A stretch of DNA of 64,000 nt from NCBI RefSeq assembly GCF_020283565.1, contig NC_060060.1, forward strand, positions 25,048,001 through 25,112,000. The letters run 5' to 3'. The position numbers and the translations under genes are program-made. The stretch comes from Trifolium pratense. Taxonomy: Eukaryota > Streptophyta > Magnoliopsida > Fabales > Fabaceae. Shown piece after piece: positions 12,440 through 24,200 of this stretch. The notes beneath the pieces are model-generated. The model made no database searches, was not told where the DNA came from, and saw only the letters and a list, made by a program, of their open reading frames with translations. Position 1 is the first letter of the stretch. The number at the start of each line of letters is the position of its first letter.

Positions 12440-12600
12440 AAACCGATGTCTTTTGACATCTTGAAACATTTCGGTAACTGCGAACCGAACGTGGTGTTGA
12501 CATCGTTCGGTATCCACGAACCGAATGTAGGGTTGCTTCGGTGGATATTAACCGAAGGAATGGTTGATTCGGTTGATATTAACCGAAGTTATCTTACATA
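12440..12600. repeat. Palindrome cluster 1 (TTCGGT-N-ACCGAA), before PMD gene 1
   Basis: About five short imperfect palindromes of 20-22 bases lie here, for example TTCGGTATCCACGAACCGAA and TTCGGTTGATATTAACCGAA. They sit just inside the left TIR and upstream of the first PMD gene. Function is unknown; transposase-binding or promoter-related sites are possible. Confidence 0.8.
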
Positions 12601-12699
12601 TGAACAATTTCAGTAAGTTCGTTTTATTTTGAAAAACAAACCACAAAACTCCTCTCTTCCTTTCTTCTACACATTTGCGGCCAACTTCAACATCCAACT

Positions 12700-15252
12700 T
12701 CAAATCACATTTCATCAAGTAAGTTTCTTTCCTTTATTTGTCATTCTATGCATTCCTCATCACCATGACATTTCAAATTCATTTTTTGTTCTTCCGTATA
12801 AAAATTCCAAAATTTCAATATCTGATTATTGAGTTAAATTGTTGATTATGTTGTTTGAATCGTTGATTATTGGTTAGTTGTTAGATTGGTTACATACTAG
12901 CATGAATGAATGTTGCTAATTGAGTTAAATGTGAATATGAAGCTAATTGAGTTATAGTGTACTCTAAGTGTTTGTCAAAATGTACGAGTGAATATGAATG
13001 CATGTTTCCATTTGAATTATGTTTCCATTGTTGCAAGAATCATGTGTTCGATTGAATTATAAGTATTGTATTGACTGTGAATTTATTTATCTATGTATAG
13101 ATATGGAAGAAAATCTACCTAGGGGTAGGCATGGAAAGGCAATCAATGCACATGCTTCCGCTCGTAGAGAGCTTGCTGCAAATCATCCGTCCAAACGAGG
13201 TCGTCGCAAAGGACCAACTCCGGGGCAAGGTACACATGATGCCGAGGCGGGTGGGTCGCATACACGTGGACGGACACGTCTAGGACAATCATTGGTGGTG
13301 CAAGATGAATTTGATGCCGACCAATTTTTAAATGCGTGTTTTGATTATGATGATCTTGGATCACCACAAGTCTCACCACAAGTCTCACCGCAACACTCAC
13401 CGCAAGATGAACCGCAAGACCCACCGCAACAACCACCTCGACAACAACGGCGCAAACCAGTACGCCGAAAACCACCAAAGTGTTCACGTAATGATGATGA
13501 AGTAGGTTTTGGAGGAGGACCGACGGATTTGTCCTTGTTAACGGAGTACGATAAGCATATGGCTATTCCGATATGGTATGCAGACCCAAATGACAAAGAG
13601 GTAAACCAATTTAAAATACGACGATTATTTTATTAAAAATATTGTGATTACGTTAGCTCGATAATTTTTTGTGTTATTTGAATTTTTCAGATTTTAGCGG
13701 TAAATTTACGTTGCATCGCCAGCGGAAAAAAAGTTATTAATATACAAAAACCGTCCCGCCGCACGGACAGATGGTTTTGGGATGTGGTTGAAGCATCGGG
13801 TTTGGAGCCGCTTACCCGGACTAATTTTAGCGTGCTTGACTACGGGCTCCTCTGGGCATTTGTTGAAAGATGGCATACGGAGACGAGTTCATTCCACATT
13901 CCATTGGGTGAGCTGGCCATCACATTGGACGATGTCCAGTGTCTGTTGCATATTCCGATCGAGGGAAAGTTTCTGAACCATGACAAAATGTCAAGGGATG
14001 AAGCGGCTGACATGGTTAATTCATTTCTAGGAGTTGATCGGAATGTTGTTATGGGTCATTTTGCCAAAATGAACGGGCTCCATCTGAAGCATTCTGACGT
14101 GGAGGATATCTATAGTGTTAACCACGGATTAGCTGATAAAGCTGTTGCTGAAGGTAAGTCGGCGCATGAGATTAAGCTGTATAGGGACAGGTCCATACGG
14201 GCTTTCTTGCTATTTTTGGTCTGTTGTACCATATTTAGCAACAAAAGCAGTTACTACGTGGACGTAGTATACCTGCAGTATTTTCAGGATTTGTCGGCTG
14301 TCCGTGAATGGAATTGGGGTGCTGCTGCTCTGGTTCATTTGCAACATTATCTGGATGATGCGTGTTTGGTGACAGTGAATCAGATGGCTGGGTACATGTC
14401 TTTGCTTCAGGTAACATAAACGTGCGCTTACGAAAATTATTCAACATGTATGATATGTAATGTCCGTCAATATAATGAAACTTGTTTGTCATGCTTTCAG
14501 GGCTGGATAATTTCTCATTTTCCGGGACTTAGCGTGTGGGCGCAGGATCCTATCTATCTGAGGGCATGCCTCGAAATGCAAAGTTTGTTCCCGGAGCTGG
14601 ACATAGGGAACCAAGTAGCTATAGAAACAGTTTGGATAATATTCAGACGTACGACTGCGTATTCAGTCCATATGATGATCACCGACACGTCCGCCCTTTG
14701 ATAAATTCATGCTGGTTTTCTGGATGGTTGAGATGTGGTAATTTGAAAGCAAAGCATTTGCCTGAACGCGTGCTTAGACAATTTAAACATGTCCAAGGCA
14801 TTCCTAGAAAACCGGATTTGTCTGCGACTCCGGGGATGAGCCTATGTGAGATTGATCGTGTTTTTATGGAGGAGTTGGATTTGAGGATGATTGCTGAAGA
14901 GATGAGGGGTCAGGCTGTGGTTAGCGCATGGGACCATGAACCTGGATACATGACATGGTTTTACAAAGTGTCGCATCCAGTTATGCGACCCGTACAAGCT
15001 CCGGCGTCACCACCAAGGCCACCTAACTTAGAGGTGTTGATAGAGGCCGCGGAAGCAAGGAATGACCCTAACATGCTTCAGGTATGCCGTGGTGTTAGGG
15101 ATGAGGTGGAGAGGTCACTTCGCGAAGGTGAGGCGGTGGAAGGAACTCCTGTTCATGGTACTTTGCGGAGGATTTTGAATTTGCTTAACCCTGTTTTGAC
15201 GTGTCGGCGACTTAAGCGGGGTAGAGGGAGACGGTACAACACTCGAGAGTAG
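12700..15252 (+). CDS. Plant mobile domain (PMD) protein 1, probable frameshift
   Basis: A 5' UTR intron runs from a 'aag|taag' type donor (12718) to 'tatag' (13100), with the ATG at 13103. Coding exons are 13103-13600, 13691-14410 and 14501-15252, with gt/ag borders that line up with PMD gene 2. PMD (PF10536) hallmarks are present: GGPTDLSLL, ASGLEPLTRTNF, FHIPLGELAITLDDV and LPERVLRQFKHVQ. The N-terminal part is basic and then P/Q-rich. Exon 3 is odd: residues GWIISHFPGL are in one frame, while the conserved YRNSLD...YDDHR part is in another, so an indel lies near 14555-14575. A different acceptor at 14531-14532 could bypass it at the cost of about ten residues. PMD proteins of the MAIN/MAIL type act in nuclear gene silencing and are also carried by transposons. 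Confidence 0.75.
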
Positions 15253-15489
15253 GCTTAGCTAATATTGTAACTCAGTTGTTGTTTAATGTAATTTTATTAT
15301 TTGAATTTGTCGAATTTGGATGTAGTCTGATTCAAACAATTTGGTGTATTTGACTACGTTTAATTACCCGTTACCTTTTTTAAATTTCCGTTAACGTGAT
15401 GTGTCTAATACTCAGCTATGTTATGATAGTTTATGATGTTACATAAACGTGCAAGACCCAAAAAAAAAAAAAAGATAATTATGCAATTC

Positions 15490-15905
15490 ATTTCGGTATC
15501 CAGTTACCGATATCTGGGTATATTTCGGTATATGGTAACCGAATATACATTTCGGTAGATGTATGCCGAAACAACCTAATTCCAGTGAACCGAAGAAAAT
15601 TTCGGTATCCAGGTACCGATATATGGTAAACTTTCGGTACCTGATAACCGAATATACATTTCGGTAAATTTCTGCCGATTAGATCATATTCCAGTGAACG
15701 AAACAAAATTTCGGTATCCACGTACCGATATCTGGGTAAATTTCGGTACCTTGTAACCGAAATAACTTTCGGTATATTTATGCCGAATACGTCCTGTCCA
15801 GTGAACCAATGAAAATTCCGGGGACTAATTACCGAAATCTGGGTGAGATTCGGTACACAACTGCCGAAAACGCTATAGTTCGGTTCGCATGTACCGAAAT
15901 TAACT
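15490..15905. repeat. Palindrome cluster 2: 109-bp tandem array between PMD genes
   Basis: Units start at about 15491, 15600, 15709 and 15816 (period about 109 bp, nearly four units). Each unit holds three TTTCGGTA...ACCGA/GCCGA hairpins in fixed order, followed by 'ccagtgaacc'. The last unit is more diverged. The array lies between the stop of PMD gene 1 and the promoter region of PMD gene 2. Confidence 0.85.
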
Positions 15906-16029
15906 AATATATTAGGAAAAACTTTAAACGTTCACCATTTGCGCCAAAACGGTTTGCAACAGAGGCTAGGGCGATTTTGGAGGTTTCAATCGCAAATTTA
16001 AGGTTTCACCAGTAGAACGACAATTTCTC

Positions 16030-18613
16030 TCTTCTAAACATTCAATTTCTCCCTGATAATCACCAAGCTCATCTCTACAAGTAAGTTTTCAAACTCAACT
16101 CTCTCATTTTCTTGCTTTTTTTTTTATTTTTTTATTTTGATTTGTTAATGCTCGTGATTATTGTTTTGATTCCACTAAATTTGGGGTTGTATTTTAATTT
16201 AGGGTATATGATTGGACTTGTATAGGGTAATTTATTTTAGGGCATATGAATTGGATTTGTATTCTTGTTTATGTGCACCAAGTGTTTGACAAAATGCTTG
16301 TATGAGTATTGATTTATGTATAAAAATTGTTTGAATGAGTAACCGATGAATATTGATTTCGTAGATACTTATGGTGACTGTTTTCTTGTAGGAATCATGA
16401 CGGACGACAAAGTTGGCCGAACAAGACGTGGCGGTGCAAGCAAAGCACATAGCTCTGCACGTAGACAGGCTGCGGTCAATGTAGATAAAATTCCAAGTCG
16501 AGCTAAAGGGAAAGCAGTTTCAACCACGATGGATGAGCCTCGACCGGAGGATGCAGAATCGCAAGAGGAGAATGAAGACGTGGAAGAAAATATTTCTGAA
16601 GAAGGGGAAGAGGAAGGGGAGGAAGGGGAGGAAGGAGTGGATGAGGAAGCGGAGGAAGCGGATGAGGAAGCGGATGAAGAGGGGGATGATGATGGGGAAG
16701 AAGAAGTTGATGAGGAAGCGGAAGAGGAAATGGAGGAGGAAGAGGAGGCTGAACAACCACCACCAGAACCTAAAAAACCACGGAAAAAGGTTACGCGAGT
16801 AACACAAGGAAGGAACCCACCACGAGTAAAACCACCACCAGTTACATGTTATGATGGTGGTCCGTCTGACTTGTCTTTGTTGCCGGGATTTGGAAAACAT
16901 GTTGCTGTACCGTTGTGGAAAGGAGAGGTAAGTTACGATTCATATAACACTATTTATTTTCGATGTCGATTGTTATGAAGTGTAATGAAGTGTAATGTTT
17001 TGCAGCTCCAATCCCGGTATTTGAGGGTAATGAACAACGGGAAAAAAATCAACAATTTCAAGATATGTCCGAAAGAGTACTCGTGGTTTTGGAATGTCGT
17101 TAATGCGTCCGGACTCGAAACTCTGCGGCGGACAAATTACAATCACACCGATTGGGGTCTGTTGACGGCATTTGCAGAGCGATGGCATCCTGAGACCGGA
17201 ACTTTCCATCTTCCTATTGGTGAGATGACTATAACCTTGGACGACGTGTCCTCATTGCTTCATATTCCGATTACCGGAAAAATGCTCGACCACAACGGAA
17301 CGTCATGTACAAAGGAAGATGGTGAAGAGATGTGCGTAGAGTATCTGAACTTCCCTATTAGTAAGTGCAAGAAAGAGTTTCAAAAAATGAAAGGAGCACA
17401 TATAGGGTTTAAGGCGTTGAAGGATTTGTATCTCGATAATTTGAAGGATGCCTTGAAAGCTGAAAGGTTAAAGAAGCCTGCTGAAGATGTGGAATTCCTC
17501 AGGGAATGCACCATTAGATGCTATTTGCTCTACTTGATCGGTGCAACCATTTTCACCAACAAAAGTATGCAGTACGTGGACGTCATTTTTCTTACCTACT
17601 TGCGAGACCTCAGTTTAGTTAACACGTGGAATTGGGGTGCTTCTGGGCTGGCATATCTGTACAACTACTTGGATGCTGCAAGCCGCCCGAGATGTGGAAA
17701 TCATGGTGGTTATAACTGTCTATTTCAGGTATACATACAAACTCAAAATGCGTTTTGCCTTTTAACTGAATGTCGGTTGTTATAATTAAATATTTTGCTT
17801 ACCCATATCATGTGTTTTCAATAGGCCTGGATTATGGCGCATTTCAAAACTTTTGGTGGACGTTTTGTTGATGAGAGATACACCCACGACAATCCCTATG
17901 CGGCAAGATTTTTGCCTTTAAAAGGACCAAAATTTCCAGGGCAGCATAGGTCCGCATTGGATACAATGCGCATGGATGAAGTGGTGTTTTGCCCATATGA
18001 GGAGCACCGGCAAACCAGACCCTTTCAAGATATCAGTTGGTACACTGGTTGGATTATGTGTGGAAGTGCTATTATCAATCCACACTTGCCAGAACGTGTC
18101 CTCCGACAATTTGGACATGTCCAGTCTATCCCTAGGCACCCTGATGTATCTGCAAAGGCTGGTATGAATCGGTTTACGATTGCTGATGCATTTGCTTCCT
18201 ACCTGACTGCCAACTATGTGACAGAGGAGATGCGAGGACCAAAAGTTGTGCGTGCATTTGATACCGTACCCGGATACATTCCATGGTTATACCGTGTTTC
18301 TCATCCGAAGATATTGCCACCGGTTGAAGCGGATCCACCAACACATGCTAACCTTGAGGAGGACAACGTGAGTGGTGAATGCGACGTGTCTGAAGTGACT
18401 AAGAAGGTTCGAGCGGATTTGAGGAAAGCGCTCGATGGTCAACTCAATTTGGCCGATGCTTTGGTGGTTATTGAAAAAGCCTACACTGATTTGGAGCCTG
18501 TAGATGCATATTTGGTGCGACGGAAGAGGAAAAGAGACTCGGGTGAAGGAACAAAGAAGAGGAAGAAGAAGAAGAAGACAACAACGGAAGATGCCGGAAC
18601 AAGCAGCTTGTAG
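16030..18613 (+). CDS. Plant mobile domain (PMD) protein 2, intact, 680 aa
   Basis: A 5' UTR intron joins a donor near 16080 to an acceptor at 16391; ATG at 16397. Coding exons 16397-16927, 17006-17728 and 17825-18613 join in phase 0 and give 680 residues without a stop. After a basic start comes a long acidic stretch of mostly E and D (about residues 60-118), then GGPSDLSLLPGF, the PMD core with ASGLETLRRTNYNHTDWG, FHLPIGEMTITLDDV, NWGASGLAYLY and LPERVLRQFGHVQ, and a lysine/arginine-rich nuclear-signal tail. Intron positions equal those of PMD gene 1, so the two are tandem duplicates within the element. The acidic tract and basic tail suggest chromatin association; this is inference. Confidence 0.88.
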
Positions 18614-18884
18614 TTTTTTATTTTTTGTTTTCGCTATGTTTTATTTTTTTTTAAATCCTGCCGTGTACAATGGAACAACTTGTCCGTATAATTTCGTTTT
18701 GCTTGGGATGTATGAACATGGATTTATATTGAATGCGGTTTCTATTTAATTTGTTTTTTTATTGGATTTGGATTGGAATGTATGAATTTCATTTGAAATA
18801 CGATTATATCCGAACAGGTGATTTCGCGTGGATATGATCCCACGGGTGATACATAGTTTAAAGTCATTTGTTGGGAAAAGATAT

Positions 18885-19105
18885 ATTTCGGTAAAACTTT
18901 GCCGAAACATACTAAAACAGTGAGCCAGAGAAAAATTCGGGAGGATATTACCGAAATCTGGGTAATATTCGGGTTTCAGTTACCGAAATTACTAGTTCGG
19001 TAAAGTTTTGCCGAAATTACCTATTTCCAGTGACCGAGTCAAAATTCCGGTACCTAAATACCGAAATCTGGGAAAACTTTGGTATGCTTTTACCGAAATA
19101 GTATT
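18885..19105. repeat. Palindrome cluster 3, between PMD gene 2 and the small - strand genes
   Basis: About six TTCGGTA...TTGCCGAA or TACCGAA palindromes, with the same 'ccagtgacc' and 'accgaaatctggg' linkers as the 109-bp array. It lies in the convergent gap between the + and - gene groups of the element. Confidence 0.8.
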
Positions 19106-19220
19106 AATTATAACTTCAAGAAAATGAAACACACTTAGGCAAACTAAAAATCACAACAAAGATGAAAAGGAAAACACACTTAGGCAAATTAAAAAACAAA
19201 ACGATAACAACACGGTCGCA

Positions 19221-19613
19221 TCACTTAGTTTGCCTATTTGGGTCTTCTGGCCCAACAAGACAAGCAAGGATGGCTTCAACTGATCTTGTCAGTGTCGCAT
19301 CTAGCTCGATAGGTCCCGTGGAGGAGTACTGCTCGAAGATTGAAAACATAGTTTCAACATCATCGTTGTTTTCAACAGCCATACGAGTGAAAGCAACGCG
19401 TCCGTCAGAACCAATTGATGGCTTTCGATACAGGAGATTTGATACCGTTCTATTGTCGTTCGGGTTGTTGACGGTGCGATTCAGTTGGTACAGCTGCTGT
19501 TTCAGACCTTCTAACGTTTCACCGTCATTGATTCGAAACAAATGCGGTTTTCCATCGCCGAAGTAAACTGCCGCAAGAGTAGATCTCATTCGTTGTGTGA
19601 GTGAGACATCCAT
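19221..19613 (-). CDS. Small beta-grasp/PB1-like protein A, 130 aa (hypothetical)
   Basis: I chose the start at 19613 (MDVSLTQRMRS), because the upstream in-frame ATG at 19688 would add a poorly conserved leader. The protein shows a short strand region, ETLEGLKQQLYQL, then VSNLLYRKP, then VENNDDVETMF and IELDATLTRS. The pattern of a strand, 'LK.Q' helix and 'NDDDV..MF' matches protein B of this element. It recalls the small PB1-like N-terminal module seen in many plant MuDR-type transposases. No catalytic residues are visible. A role as a separate helper or adaptor for the transposase is speculation. Confidence 0.55.
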   Translation of the reverse strand: MDVSLTQRMRSTLAAVYFGDGKPHLFRINDGETLEGLKQQLYQLNRTVNNPNDNRTVSNLLYRKPSIGSDGRVAFTRMAVENNDDVETMFSIFEQYSSTGPIELDATLTRSVEAILACLVGPEDPNRQTK

Positions 19614-19932
19614 TTTCCCGTTATTTTTTTTCTGTCGAGTGTTGAATTCAACAAAACACGTGAATTTAAAGATGGGTTTGGTGCACATTATGGCGGTAGG
19701 TGAGCGTTAATGAGGTGGATTGGTAGTTAGCGGAGTTAGGTGGGCTTAAATGCGGTAGGTGGGTGTTGATTCGTTTGGCGAGCGTTTAGAAAATTTAGAT
19801 GGAGCATAAAAAACGTGCAACATAAAAGCATTCATTAATTAAAAGGTCAACATAACTGAAAAATCAGCGATAACGTAAACGAAAATGCAACGACAACATA
19901 ACTGAGAATTCAACAACATGAGTAACCAAATT

Positions 19933-20304
19933 TCAGTTTGTAACTACTAAGGTAGCATACAAACGTGGATACTTCGGATCAACTTCTACCCCATTGAACA
20001 TGTCGTTCACATCGTCATCATTTTTCAACTCCTTCCACTCGTATTTTCGCGGTTGCTCATCATATCCACCGACATTATCACTGGCCAGGTCGATTGTCGA
20101 TTCGTAATACGCAATTTTTTCTATTTTGATTTGTCTGCCGTATTTGAAGCGATACATGACTTCGATCTGGCGTTTAAGAGCTTGAATAGTCGTCAAATTG
20201 TTCGACAGGTCAACGCAGAACAACTCGTCGTTACCGCGAAACTTAACTGAAAATGCATGAGATGTCGCCCTATTGTTATTAACAGACCGATTTGAAGCAC
20301 TCAT
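19933..20304 (-). CDS. Small beta-grasp/PB1-like protein B, 123 aa (hypothetical)
   Basis: The start at 20304 (MSASNRS) is preferred: a TATA-like 'gtataaaa' at about 20355-20362 lies only some 10-15 bp before the upstream ATG at 20346, which would then be at or before the transcription start. The protein has FSVKFRGNDELFCVDL, IQALKRQIEV, IEKIAYYEST, LKNDDDVNDMF and YPRLYATLVV, so strand, LK.Q helix and NDDDV..MF recur as in protein A. The two are diverged paralogues on the same strand about 320 bp apart. Function unknown. Confidence 0.55.
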   Translation of the reverse strand: MSASNRSVNNNRATSHAFSVKFRGNDELFCVDLSNNLTTIQALKRQIEVMYRFKYGRQIKIEKIAYYESTIDLASDNVGGYDEQPRKYEWKELKNDDDVNDMFNGVEVDPKYPRLYATLVVTN

Positions 20305-20392
20305 TTTGCGAAATTGTTCAAACGTGTTTTTCACAACTATACACATACGGCGGTTTTATACTACATTCAATCTAATTACGGCCACATAATTT

Positions 20393-20515
20393 CGTCGGTG
20401 TAATTTTAACCACAACTAAATGTCGGTGTAATCTTGACCACAAAAAAAAAAAAAAATAAAAATAAAAATTGTCGATCCAATCTCGACCACAAAAAGTGTC
20501 GGTGTAATCTCAAAT
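20393..20515. repeat. Short direct repeats upstream of small gene B
   Basis: Four copies of a 'gtcggtgtaatctNgaccac' type unit, one diverged, lie in the presumed promoter region of the small - strand gene. They could be regulatory, but nothing else supports this. Confidence 0.6.
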
Positions 20516-20591
20516 ATAAATTATTTGACGGGTTCGTATCGATTAAGTTATTTATATGATTTTTAACAAGTTTTCAGGCATATGCTTACAT

Positions 20592-20632
20592 CTTTTCTAC
20601 CCCCCAGTTTTCTTTTATACCCCCAGTAAACA
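20592..20632 (+). repeat. Internal TIR-like sequence
   Basis: The block 'taccccccagttttcttt' followed by 'tatacccccag' closely resembles the left TIR segment 'gacccccctcatttcttt' / 'tatacccccTG', in the same orientation. It faces the right TIR at 24867, so 20592-24867 would form a 4.3-kb element with only the transposase-OTU gene inside. Confidence 0.6.
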
Positions 20633-20649
20633 GTTGTAAATTTAAACAC

Positions 20650-20940
20650 ATTTCGGTTCGCATTCCCCGAAGTTTATGAGTTCGGTTAATATTCACCGAA
20701 GTTTACTGTCATACCCCCTTATTTCGGTACCAATCTACCGAAAATTTCAGTGGGTCACTGGAATTTGTACGGTTCGGCAGATGTTTACCGACATTTTAGT
20801 TCGGTAACTATTTGCCGGAAGAACAACATACTTCGGTACCAATCTACCGAAAATTTCGTTTGTTCACTGTAAATAGGCGGGTTCGGCAGATATTTACCGA
20901 AATCTGGGTATATTCCGGTACCTAGTTACCGAAATATATT
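20650..20940. repeat. Palindrome cluster 4, between small gene B and the transposase 3' end
   Basis: About seven TTCGGT/ACCGAA palindromes. Linkers 'ggtcactggaa' are the reverse complement of the 'ttccagtgacc' linkers of clusters 2 and 3, so this cluster is inverted relative to them. Confidence 0.8.
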
Positions 20941-21247
20941 TTCATGAAAACCAATGATATTGTAACTCACGACCTTCCATGGAATGACATCCACGCGAAA
21001 TCCATTGTTAATGCTGTTCATCCAGACACATTCATATTGGAAAAATTATTCATACAATTACACAACATCAAAATTACTTCAACCAATATCATTATATTGA
21101 CACAAACAATTACACAACACCAAATCACTTCAATATATTTCATTACAAAATGGATGTCATTACATCTCGATTCATATCATTACAAAATGGATGTTCTTTA
21201 CATCAAAATATATAACAACGTAAAATACATTAAAATAGGCCAAATGA

Positions 21248-24200
21248 TCAGTCAATCACCAATGGAGTTTCTCTACTGCCTGCACCAACTATTTGGATGG
21301 GGACAACGTTCTCGGTGCTCATCATCACCTCGAACCTATGTTGCGCAGCTATGAATGAATCTTCCCAACCCAAACTTTGTTTAGCACAATATTGCTTCCA
21401 CGACTTGTTTGATTTGGGTATCGGACACCCAACTTTAAGCTTTACCAAAACATAGTGATCCGGTAACGCGCCAAGGCAAATAACCCTTGAAGACGGGTTT
21501 GGTGACGGAATGGAATGCAATGGGAAAAAAGTTTCACAAGGGCCGTTTTGAAGTATGGAGAGCTGAACAACTACTCTATCCAATATGGTGGCCACGATAT
21601 GTCCCATATCCGGCAACGTGAACCATTTATCCATCGGTGCAACACTATTCCTAATACTAGTACGTTGTCTCGTCCTCGGGGGTGGGAGTAGTGCATCACA
21701 GATATATTGGTAACGCTCCTCGCAACCAAATATAGCAACATACATATCCTTATTCAATCGCAACTCCCTGCTCATGTTGCACCGTATCAGTTCAAAATCA
21801 TCTTCGTTGCCTCTCTGAGCCAATGCAACGGCACGGTAACCACAATAGCCGTCGCCGTCCACGTTGATGATATCTTCAATGAAGGGATGCATGAATTTTG
21901 GCATGTGGTTAATTCCAAAAATTTGAGATGATGAGGTTAGTGGCAATGGGTTGGACACAGTGAGCGGAGCTTCAGACACCGTAGGCATAGGGTTTGATGC
22001 GGTAGGTTGTGATGATGATGGCCTTGAGTGGGATGGAATTGACGGAGACGGCTTTGACGATTGCGACGCTTGTGTCTCCGTGAAATATTCTTCAACATGC
22101 TCCCATCGAGACTTATCTCTGCTGGTGGATCTTGTTCCACGGACCACCTTTTTCTTTTTAGCCCCTTTTGATTTTACATTTGTGTTCGGAGGCTCCACAT
22201 CGGTGGTTGTAGGATACGCAATCTTGCGGAGTTGATCTCGGATCTCATTTTTCATGCTTACATCAGCTGTCCTCAATCGTTCCTAAAACAAACAAAAAAA
22301 AATATGCCATTAAAAATTAAAAACCAACGCATAATGATCGTAAAATCGTAAAATAAGTGTATTATGCCTTTAATAAACACGCACCTGAATTGCTTGCCAC
22401 TCTGCCGTGCACGCATAATTGTCCTCGACGTCACCACCAACTTCTTCATCTTGGAAACAAATTATCTTCCAATGTTTGTAAACCTCATCGAGTCTAATAG
22501 GCCTATTGTGGTGCAGTTTCTTGGCAATCAAACACGCACATGGCAGCCCGTAGTTAGTCCTCATCAGACAACCACACTTCATGCTATCCATACCAGTAAA
22601 CTCGACTCTTTTTGATTCAGTGTGGATGTATCTCATTGCACGTCTAGAGATTTTAAACATCAAAGTCGAGTAAAGTGTTTTCTTCCGGTATGTGTGTCCA
22701 TACACAGACATGTTCTGGCCAAATTCAGTTTGCACTTGGGTGAATTGATTGCCTAACATTCTGTGGATCGATTCCCAACCCTTCACCAAATCACCGAGAC
22801 CGTCGGTCAAGTAACTTTTCAAAACACCGTGTGCGCTTTCGGCTCTATTTGTCGTATGGTTGCCCATGTGCATATGCTTGTCCACCCATGCACTCACGAG
22901 CTTCTCTTTGTCGGTGTCCAAAATTGTCTCTTCAACGTATCGAACAAATTTTGGCCACCTCTCACATAACTTCCTAAAAGCCATAACATTTTCAGTATAC
23001 TCGGCCTCAGTAGACGAATCTAACACATCCTCGAACGCCAAACAGACTCTTTCCCTCATGTCCGCCGCCTTGACCTTTTCCCCATCCCTCACCTTGACCA
23101 GCTCGACTGCCTTGGTCCTCACATTCTTCTTAACATGGAACCGACAAACCAACGCCGCCGCTTCTGGAAACACAGCCGGAATAGCATTCATCAAAGCTAA
23201 ATCTCGATCCGTCAAGATAACCTTCGGCAAATTTGTCTCACGCCTTAACAAACAACGTAGTTGTTGCAGAGCCCATATAAAGTTGTCTTCCTTTTCGTTA
23301 CTGAGCCAGGCAAAAGCAACGTTGAATGTCTTCTCGGTCGAAGTGAATCCGACTATCTCAAACAGCGGCATTTTGTACTTGCTGGTTTTGTATGTGGAGT
23401 CCATCATCAGCACAGTATGAAAAGAGTTGAATAAAGTTATGGACCTCGGATGTGCAAAGAATATATCTTGAAGATGTTCTACTCCATTTTCAACAACCGT
23501 CCGATACTTGTAGTAGTACTTGTTATCATCAAGCTTCTTGCATAAGTGTTGCATCTCAGTCATGGACGCCCTCATTTTAACTCTGTACCTATGACGAGCG
23601 TTGTACACTTGCTTTGCAGAGGTCTTGTTTTCCGGATCTCTCTCCTTTAATGTGGACAATATGTTTTTTGGAGCCACCGCATTCCTTGTCATCTCGTCCA
23701 TAAAATCCTTCTCTTGTGGTTTCAAACGCCCCGCCACGAGATGCCCTTCAAGCCCTTTGTCCAACTCGTGGTTATGCATACCGTTGACAACAGTCAAACG
23801 CCATAGTTTTGTTGCCTTGTTGTAATACCCACGGAGTCGGAAAGGACATTCGCATTTTCTTGTTCCGGAGGTATCGGATTTCAACTTCTTCTTGGCTGGA
23901 ACATACTTCCCACTACGTTCACACTCTAACACCAATTGAGCCTTTCTCTTCTCGCCCGAATCGGATCGCCTAACTATAATTGCGAACCTTAAACTTTGCG
24001 ACACGCTTCGAGCCCATTTGATCAACTCATCTCTGTCGTTCTCTTCCCTATCAGTCGCAAAATGAGACGATGTGTCAATTTCTATCGGCTGCGGCACATT
24101 AGGAGGACTTCTTGGTTGACCAGCTGGAACAATGCCCGTTGCAAAAAGGCCAAGCACAACAGGTCGCCTAACTTCGACAACTTCGTTAATTTCGCCTTCC

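Noticed and set aside
13143..13596. Valine-rich and cysteine-rich - frames opposite PMD gene 1
   Set aside because: Created by the CCA/CAA repeat of the P/Q-rich coding stretch on +.
16503..16900. Long frames on - opposite PMD gene 2 (H/P/L-rich or F/L-rich)
   Set aside because: They are antisense shadows of the acidic GAA/GAG repeat tract; no start context or motif.
19933..20346. Start of small protein B at the first ATG (20346)
   Set aside because: The TATA-like site is only about 10-15 bp upstream, so this ATG would fall before or at the transcription start; 20304 fits better.
22860..23420. 186-codon + frame opposite the transposase
   Set aside because: Antisense shadow of the MULE domain; no motif of its own.
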